Origin: DASRVA01 sp050732935
GTDB taxonomy: Bacteria > Gemmatimonadota > Gemmatimonadetes > JACCXV01 > JAHWKZ01
Direction: 5' to 3'
Assembly (NCBI GenBank): GCA_050732935.1
Contig: JBOHRW010000037.1
Span: 1-5,231, forward strand
DNA: 5,231 nt
Of this stretch, positions 1 through 4,076 are shown in pieces. Made by a program: the position numbers and the translations under genes. The notes under the pieces were generated by a model, which searched no databases, had not been told where the DNA came from, and saw only the letters and a program-made list of their open reading frames with translations. Within the stretch, counting starts at the first letter, position 1. Every line of letters starts with the position of its first letter.

Positions 1-234
1 GAACTGTCCCGACCAGCGCAGCGTGTAGCCGGCGGGGAGGTCGAGCTCACGATCGAGAAGCTCCCGCGCCTCCTCGACATAGGAGCCGATATCCCGGCCG
101 CGCACATCGATATAGACGAGCGAGTTGAGACGCGCATCCTCGCTCTTCACCATGTTCGGCCCCTCGGTGAACCGGATGTCGGCGAGCTGGGCGAGAGGCA
201 CCTGAACGCCTATCGGCGTGGAGGCGCGGCACAT
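1..234 (-). pseudogene. cusA: CusA/CzcA-type heavy-metal RND efflux pump, 5'-truncated fragment running off the left edge
   Basis: Reading leftwards from 234, the frame encodes 78 residues matching the C-terminal half of CusA/CzcA inner-membrane RND transporters. Recognisable blocks are VPLAQLADIRFTEGPNMVKS, then EDARLNSLVYIDVRGRD, then IGSYVEEARELLDRELDLP and the AGYTLRWSGQF segment. These pumps export Cu/Ag or Co/Zn/Cd across both membranes with a periplasmic adaptor and an outer-membrane channel. Full proteins are about 1,040 residues, and this block lies around residue 800. The 15 codons between the in-frame TGA at 280-282 and the Met at 234 do not resemble the CusA sequence that should precede it. 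The upstream two-thirds is therefore missing, not merely out of view. I read it as a remnant left by a deletion or rearrangement. A misassembled junction is the alternative. The family assignment is firm; pseudogene status is inferred. Confidence 0.78.
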
Positions 235-340
235 CCGGATAGTCAGCTCATCGAAAATCGAGCCGCCGGGGTCACCCGTTCACGTCACGACTATCTTGGG
301 AATCGCGGCTGCGGATCTGACAGAGCGACCCGTCCGCGCA

Positions 341-356
341 TGCGAAAATGTTCGCA
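341..356. promoter_or_regulatory. Perfect inverted repeat upstream of the operon, possible operator
   Basis: TGCGAA-AATG-TTCGCA is a perfect 6-bp inverted repeat with a 4-base spacer, lying 37 bases before the first gene of the operon. It sits in the only non-coding gap ahead of the genes, where a repressor or activator site would be expected. The core CGAAAATGTTCG differs at one position from the CGAACATGTTCG form of the Gram-positive-type LexA box, but a 6-bp palindrome is also possible by chance. No convincing -35/-10 pair could be placed around it. Confidence 0.35.
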
Positions 357-380
357 AACTCGATCCGGCTCAGGCCGGCG

Positions 381-390
381 GAGGAGGAGA
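381..390 (+). promoter_or_regulatory. Strong Shine-Dalgarno of the YHS gene
   Basis: GAGGAGGAGA ends 3 bases before the ATG at 394. Its GGAGG core lies at normal spacing from that start. It decides the start of the YHS gene against the upstream in-frame ATG at 340, which has no purine-rich site before it. It is the clearest ribosome binding site among the first three genes. Confidence 0.7.
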
Positions 391-393
391 GCG

Positions 394-537
394 ATGTCAG
401 TGAAGGATCCCATCTGCGGGATGGAGATCGAGGAGGAGGACGCTGTCGCGATCTCGGAGCACGAGGAGGAGACCTACTACTTCTGCAGCATGGACTGCAA
501 GGAGGAGTTCGACCAGAACCCCGCGGACTACGTCTAG
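394..537 (+). CDS. Small YHS-domain metal-binding protein
   Basis: This 47-residue soluble protein is a single YHS domain. It shows the DPICGM block at residues 5-10, a run of acidic residues at 12-27, and the YYFCSMDCKEEF block at 28-39. Cys8, Cys31 and Cys35 are the likely metal ligands. YHS domains occur in copper and other heavy-metal P-type ATPases, multicomponent monooxygenases and stand-alone peptides, and are thought to bind metals such as copper or zinc. The stop codon is 4 bases before the nuoA-like start, so the gene heads the complex I-like operon and should be co-transcribed with it. The neighbouring CusA remnant points the other way, so the YHS gene could be left over from a metal-resistance locus. 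Its tight spacing to nuoA argues that it belongs with the operon. Its role there is unknown. Confidence 0.85.
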   Translation: MSVKDPICGMEIEEEDAVAISEHEEETYYFCSMDCKEEFDQNPADYV

Positions 538-541
538 CAGG

Positions 542-895
542 ATGGCGGCTCTCGGAGCAGCCCTGACGGTCTTCCTCGCGGGCACAATGGGGCTCCTCGC
601 GATCCGATGGGCGGATGACGCCCTCCACCCGCCGGAAGAATTCGAGCCGGCCAGGATTCCCTACCTCGGGGGTGGCACGCTGGATACGCACGCCTGGAAC
701 CGCTACCACGTGCGGTACTATGCGATGGCGCTCCTCTTCCTGGCGTTCGACATGGAGATGGTCTTCATGTACCCGTGGGCCGTCGTCTTCATCGAGGAGG
801 GGATCGTGGCGTTCGTGGAGATGCTGATGTTCATCGTGATCCTCGTCCTCGGCATCCTCTACACGTGGCGCGAGCGGGCGCTCGAGTGGGCGTGA
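542..895 (+). CDS. nuoA: NuoA-like subunit of a complex I-like enzyme, loop motif lost
   Basis: This 117-residue inner-membrane protein is of normal NuoA/ND3 length with three predicted helices (about residues 2-22, 59-83 and 88-107). The family core is clear: HVRYYAMALLFLAFDMEMVF at 56-75, PWAVVF after it, FVE at 91-93, and ALEW near the C-terminus. Asp70, Glu72 and Glu93, the conserved membrane acids of the family, are present. The loop between helices 1 and 2 reads IPYLGGGTLD, where normal members have a PYECG or PFESG motif that lines the quinone cavity. Both the Glu and any Cys are missing. The ATG at 542 is preferred because it includes the whole first helix; the Shine-Dalgarno is weak, so translation may be coupled to the YHS gene ending 4 bases earlier. 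Family identity is secure; canonical NADH-quinone function is doubtful. Confidence 0.88.
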   Translation: MAALGAALTVFLAGTMGLLAIRWADDALHPPEEFEPARIPYLGGGTLDTHAWNRYHVRYYAMALLFLAFDMEMVFMYPWAVVFIEEGIVAFVEMLMFIVILVLGILYTWRERALEWA

Positions 896-917
896 AACCG
901 ACGATGCGAGCCCAGGC

Positions 918-2216
918 GTGAGGGACGCCCTCGCGCGGCTCGCCGCCCGCGCGCCGGCGCGGGTGTACCCGGTAGTCGGAGGCGGCGCGCGCCTCGCGGT
1001 GGAGAGTCTCCGGCTCCTCGACACGGTCGAGCTCGTCGACTCGCCGCGCTCGGCCGACATCCTCCTCGTCGCGGGAGTCCTGCCCCCGGCGCTCCTCAAG
1101 CCGGCGATCCGGATCCACGATCAGATCGCCCCGCCCCGGGCAACGGTCCTCTGGCGGCCGCCCGCGATCGCGAGGGACGCGGGGCCCCCGTGGCGACTGT
1201 TTCCCACCGCCGTCGAGGTCGCCGGCGAGGAGGACCTCGGGGCGGCGATCGCCAAGGCGCGCGGCGACTTCCTGTCGGGCCGTCGCTCCTCCGAGCCGCC
1301 GATCCAGCCCGATCACCCCCCCGCTCGCTGGAGGGGGATCGGCCCATACGGACACGGCGGCAAGGGCATGACCGGTGGTAGGCCGTATGGTCGTCCGCTT
1401 CCCCAGCGGGGGGACGCCCGGGACGGCTTGACGCTCGACCGACTGTCGATCCGCATGGGGCCTTTCTTTCCGCCCTCCCCGCCGGGGCTCGCCCTCGACA
1501 TCGTGCTGCAAGGGGACGTCCTGCAGGAGGTCGCGATCGCCCCCAACCCGTTCGCGCCCGGCGCCGCCGGGCCGCTGGGAACCCGGACGCCTCCGAAGAG
1601 TGTCCCCGCTGGGGACGCACCGCCGACGATTCGCGAAATCGAGCTCGACCGGGCGCGGAGCCACCTGCGCTGGCTCGCCCACGCGCTCCGGATCCAGGGG
1701 CTTGCGGCGCTGGGGCGCCGCGCCCTCGGCCTGGCTGCGATGCTCCAACCCGGCGACCCGCGCCCGATCCTGCGCCTCCGCGATCTCCTCGAGAGGACGC
1801 GTGCCCTCGGCTGGGCGACGCGCGGCGTGGCAACGATCGGCGCGGAGACCGCCGATCCCGGCTGGGGCCCGATCGCCCGGGCGGCGGGGATCGACGCCGA
1901 CGCACGAGCCGACGACCCCGCCTACGAGGCCCTCGGCTTCGCTCCGGTCGTCCACCGGGAAGGCGATGCCCGCGCCCGCTGGCGCCAGCGGCTCGCCGAA
2001 GCGATCCAAGCGGTCGAGCTGGCCGGCCGGGCTGGCGACCGACCCCCCCGGTTGGCCGTGATCGAGGGGCCGCGAGGCCCTTATGGCCCCGGGGCGCCGG
2101 AGGTCCCGCCGCCTTCGGCCGCGCTTCCCGATCTCCTGACCGGCCTCGAGTGGGGCGACGCCGTGACGGCGATCGTCAGCCTCGACCTGGATCTCGAGGA
2201 GGAGGCCTCGCGTTGA
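918..2216 (+). CDS. Cysteine-free fusion of degenerate NuoB-like and NuoD-like domains
   Basis: This 432-residue soluble protein sits where nuoB-nuoC-nuoD normally lie. Residues about 15-80 resemble NuoB: SPRSADILLVAGVLPPALL, then a IRIHDQIAPP stretch matching the RRLYDQMPEPK region. A Gly-rich linker (139-160) follows. From about 172 it resembles NuoD/hydrogenase large subunit: LSIRMGPFFPPSPPGLALDI (176-195), EIELDRARSHLRWLAHALR (240-258), REGDARARW (347-355), IEGPRGP (382-388) and a DAVTAIVSLDLDLEE tail (414-428). There is no cysteine anywhere, so all four NuoB ligands of cluster N2 are gone. The NuoD motif HPAxHG is replaced by FPPSPPG, and the Tyr-bearing segment after it is deleted. NuoC is absent. 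It probably docks on NuoA/NuoH as a structural or regulatory connector rather than a quinone reductase. The GTG start follows nuoA by 22 bases with a weak ribosome site. Homology is by eye; function is inferred. Confidence 0.8.
   Translation: MRDALARLAARAPARVYPVVGGGARLAVESLRLLDTVELVDSPRSADILLVAGVLPPALLKPAIRIHDQIAPPRATVLWRPPAIARDAGPPWRLFPTAVEVAGEEDLGAAIAKARGDFLSGRRSSEPPIQPDHPPARWRGIGPYGHGGKGMTGGRPYGRPLPQRGDARDGLTLDRLSIRMGPFFPPSPPGLALDIVLQGDVLQEVAIAPNPFAPGAAGPLGTRTPPKSVPAGDAPPTIREIELDRARSHLRWLAHALRIQGLAALGRRALGLAAMLQPGDPRPILRLRDLLERTRALGWATRGVATIGAETADPGWGPIARAAGIDADARADDPAYEALGFAPVVHREGDARARWRQRLAEAIQAVELAGRAGDRPPRLAVIEGPRGPYGPGAPEVPPPSAALPDLLTGLEWGDAVTAIVSLDLDLEEEASR
2196..2205 (+). promoter_or_regulatory. 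Shine-Dalgarno that fixes the TTG start of nuoH
   Basis: GAGGAGGAGG lies inside the last codons of the NuoB/NuoD-like gene, 7 bases before TTG at 2213. There is no ATG near the start of the nuoH reading frame, and the upstream in-frame GTG (2150) would add a charged, non-homologous leader. This site therefore settles the start at TTG. Confidence 0.75.
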
Positions 2217-3172
2217 GCGGGATCCTCGAAGGCGCAGCCGCTGCTGCCGCGATCGGCGCCGCGCTGGCCGGCGGGGCCTATGCTGCCGCCGTGCTCGACG
2301 GCGCGATCGGGGGGGCGGTGGCGGGCGAGGGATTCCGCTGGCGGCGGGCGCTGGTCCTCCCGGCTGCGCGGACGGCTACCCTCCTCCTCGAGCGCCGCGC
2401 GATGACGGAGCGGCCCGACGCCCTGACGTGGGCGCTCGCGCCCGCGCTCCTCGGCGGGTTCGCCGCCGCCGGGCTCGCCGCCGTCCCCCTCGCTCCCGCC
2501 GTGGCGGTGGCAGACGTGCCCGACGGCATCGTCCTCTTCGGCGCCGCCATGGCGCTCGTCATGGTGGCCGTCTTCCTGCACGGCTGGTCGGCCAACTCGC
2601 CGCTCGCCCTGGTCGGTGGCTTTCGTTTCATCGCGCAGGCGCTCTCCTACGAGATGCCGCTCGCGCTCGTCCTGATCGCCGCCGCGCTTCCAGCCGAGTC
2701 GCTGTCGGTCGGGGAGATCGTGGAGTCGCAGAGCGGCCTCTGGAACGTCGTCCGCCAGCCGCTCGGCCTGCCCCTCTTCCTCATCGCCGGGCTGGGGCTC
2801 GCGTTCTGGGGTCCGCTCGCGCTGCCGGACGGGACGGACCTGGCGGGGGGCACAGCGGCCGAGACCTCTGGCGTCCAGCTGCTCCTGTGGCGCCTCGCCC
2901 AGCACGCCGTCCTCGCCGCCGTGGCGGCGATGGCGGCGGCGTGCTTCCTCGGCGGCTGGCTCGGACCGGCCCTGCCGGGACCCCTATGGATGGGCAGCGC
3001 CCTCTGGATGGGGCTCAAGACGCTGGCCCTCCTAGCGGTTCTCGTCGCGGCCGGCCATCTCGTCTCGCGGGCCAGGATCGAGCGGTTCGTCGTCGTGGCC
3101 TGGGTCATCCTCATCCCGCTGGCCCTCCTCGACGTCTTCGTCTCGGGCGCGCTGGCGCTGGCGGGGAAGTGA
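2213..3172 (+). CDS. nuoH: NuoH-like membrane subunit with eroded quinone-chamber motifs
   Basis: This 319-residue polytopic membrane protein (about eight helices) is close to the usual NuoH/ND1 length. Landmarks are GWSANSPLALVGGFRFIAQA (124-143), LSYEMPLAL with Glu147 (144-152), ESLSVGEIVESQ (162-173), PLGLPLFLIA (183-192), FLGGWLGP (245-252) and WVILIPLALLDVFV (297-310). In complex I NuoH joins the membrane arm to the quinone cavity and begins the proton path. Two cavity signatures are missing. The basic GPNRVGxxGxLQ stretch after helix 1 is replaced by GGAVAGEGFRWRRALVLP (33-50), and the ETNRxPFDxPExExELVxG loop is replaced by AFWGPLALPDGTDLAGG (197-213). The TTG start overlaps the previous stop as TTGA, and the stop overlaps nuoJ as GTGA, which implies translational coupling. 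nuoI, the usual next gene, is absent. Family call is firm; quinone binding looks unlikely. Confidence 0.88.
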   Translation: MSGILEGAAAAAAIGAALAGGAYAAAVLDGAIGGAVAGEGFRWRRALVLPAARTATLLLERRAMTERPDALTWALAPALLGGFAAAGLAAVPLAPAVAVADVPDGIVLFGAAMALVMVAVFLHGWSANSPLALVGGFRFIAQALSYEMPLALVLIAAALPAESLSVGEIVESQSGLWNVVRQPLGLPLFLIAGLGLAFWGPLALPDGTDLAGGTAAETSGVQLLLWRLAQHAVLAAVAAMAAACFLGGWLGPALPGPLWMGSALWMGLKTLALLAVLVAAGHLVSRARIERFVVVAWVILIPLALLDVFVSGALALAGK

Positions 3173-3774
3173 GCACGACCGCTGTCCTCTTCTGGACCGT
3201 GGCGGTCTTCGGTGTCTTCTCGGCCTGGCGGGTCTTCCGGACCGACTCGATGGTCCGCGCGGCGTACTGGCTCCTGGCGGCGTTCGTTGCAGTCGGGGTT
3301 GCCCTCACCATGCTCGGCGCCGCCTTCCTCGGCCTCGTTCTGATCCTGATGATGGCCGGGGAGATGACGATCATGGCGATGTTCATGGTCGCCTTCATGA
3401 TGAACCCGGCCGGGCTCAATCCGATGATGATGGTCCACCAGCACCGAATCGCGATCGCCGCCGGGTGCATCTCCTTCGCCGGACTGAGCGCGGTCGCGCT
3501 GTGGGGCCGGTTCCCCGAGCGTCCGGCTGCCGCCGGGGCGCCCTTCACCGCCGAGCTCGGCTTCGAGCTCCTGGGCGACTCGATGCTCATCTTCGAGACC
3601 GCCGGGGTCGCGCTCCTGGCGACGATGATCGGCGCTATTGCGCTGGCGAGCCGCCGGGGCCGGTTCGGCGACGCGGACGAGGGGTCCGTGCCTCCCGGCG
3701 GACTGGAACCGAACGAAGCCGGCGAGGCAGACCATGCCCGGCCCGGCGGTCACGATCACGAGGGCGCGGAATGA
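3169..3774 (+). CDS. nuoJ: NuoJ-like membrane subunit with a glutamate in the helix-3 bulge region
   Basis: This 201-residue protein with five predicted helices matches NuoJ/ND6 in size and layout. Helix 2 ends in LTMLGAAFLGLVLILMMAGE, and helix 3 continues MTIMAMFMVAFMMNP (66-80). The last helix has IFETAGVALLATMIGAIALA (141-160), matching the family FE...MIGAI motif. In ordinary NuoJ helix 3 reads like YAGAIMVLFLF and forms a pi-bulge that switches during turnover. Here Glu65 follows the AG and the helix is methionine-rich, so a charge has been added at the switch. Residues 161-201 form a charged, Pro/Gly-rich tail ending GGHDHEGAE, which faces a water phase and has no clear function. The GTG start overlaps the nuoH stop (GTGA) and the stop overlaps nuoK (ATGA). 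The frame is open further upstream, but that part lies inside nuoH and is not coding. Confidence 0.87.
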   Translation: MSTTAVLFWTVAVFGVFSAWRVFRTDSMVRAAYWLLAAFVAVGVALTMLGAAFLGLVLILMMAGEMTIMAMFMVAFMMNPAGLNPMMMVHQHRIAIAAGCISFAGLSAVALWGRFPERPAAAGAPFTAELGFELLGDSMLIFETAGVALLATMIGAIALASRRGRFGDADEGSVPPGGLEPNEAGEADHARPGGHDHEGAE

Positions 3775-4076
3775 CGCTCGAGGCCGTCCTCCTCGTGTCC
3801 GCCGCGCTCGTCGGGATCGGCGTCTATGGGGCGCTCAGCCAGCAGGCCTTCGTCATGATCATGATGGGCTTCGAGCTGATCCTCGCTGGGGCGATCCTGG
3901 CGGGCGGCGGGCTCTGGGCGTGGGCCGGAGCAGGGAACCCCAAGGGCCAGCTTCTCGTCGTCGTGCTGATGACGGTGATGGCGGTGGAGACCGCGCTCGG
4001 CTTCGGTCTCATCATCGCCGTGTACCGCGTCCGCAAGGCGGACATCACCGAGAAGGTGAAGCGGCTCAAGCGATGA
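3771..4076 (+). CDS. nuoK: NuoK-like antiporter subunit, proton-path glutamates intact
   Basis: This 101-residue, three-helix membrane protein is the normal length for NuoK/ND4L. It has GVYGALSQQAFVMIMMGFEL (17-36) with Glu35, and TVMAVETALGFGLIIAVYR (68-86) with Glu73. These correspond to the two membrane glutamates (36 and 72 in E. coli) needed for proton pumping. A Gly/Trp-rich loop (44-59) links helices 2 and 3. The C-terminus is basic (EKVKRLKR). It overlaps nuoJ and nuoL by ATGA at both ends, so translation of the three should be coupled. A GAGGGCGCGG purine-rich stretch precedes the start. Nothing in it looks degenerate, in contrast with the NuoA, NuoB/NuoD and NuoH relatives upstream. 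This supports a working ion path. Confidence 0.92.
   Translation: MTLEAVLLVSAALVGIGVYGALSQQAFVMIMMGFELILAGAILAGGGLWAWAGAGNPKGQLLVVVLMTVMAVETALGFGLIIAVYRVRKADITEKVKRLKR

Noticed and set aside
340..393. Alternative ATG start at 340 for the YHS protein
   Set aside because: It has no ribosome binding site, adds a basic leader unlike YHS peptides, and overlaps the palindrome. ATG 394 has a strong GGAGG site.
235..393. Sigma-70 promoter, with CTGACA at 317-322 as a -35 box or TATCTT at 292-297 as a -10 box
   Set aside because: Neither hexamer has an acceptable partner at 16-19 bases, so no promoter is called, although one must lie here or inside the cusA remnant.
1341..1376. Walker A (P-loop) nucleotide-binding site in the GPYGHGGKGMTGG segment
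   Set aside because: The Lys is followed by Gly rather than Ser/Thr, and no beta-strand or Walker B context is visible. The segment is better seen as a Gly-rich linker.
831..2009. Long minus-strand open frame of 392 codons opposite the B/D fusion gene
   Set aside because: It is Arg/Gly/Pro-rich with no recognisable domain, as expected for an antisense frame in GC-rich DNA. The plus-strand frame has clear homology.
2428..3168. Upstream extension of the nuoJ frame
   Set aside because: It is an Arg-rich translation lying entirely within nuoH. NuoJ homology starts only at the GTG at 3169.
3165..3180. Possible hidden nuoI (2x4Fe-4S) between nuoH and nuoJ
   Set aside because: The two genes overlap by 4 bases, so there is no room, and no CxxCxxCxxxCP motif occurs in the plus-strand genes of the window.
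2647..3759. Minus-strand open frame of 370 codons opposite nuoH and nuoJ
   Set aside because: The composition is low-complexity and charged with no family motif. It spans two well-supported plus-strand genes.
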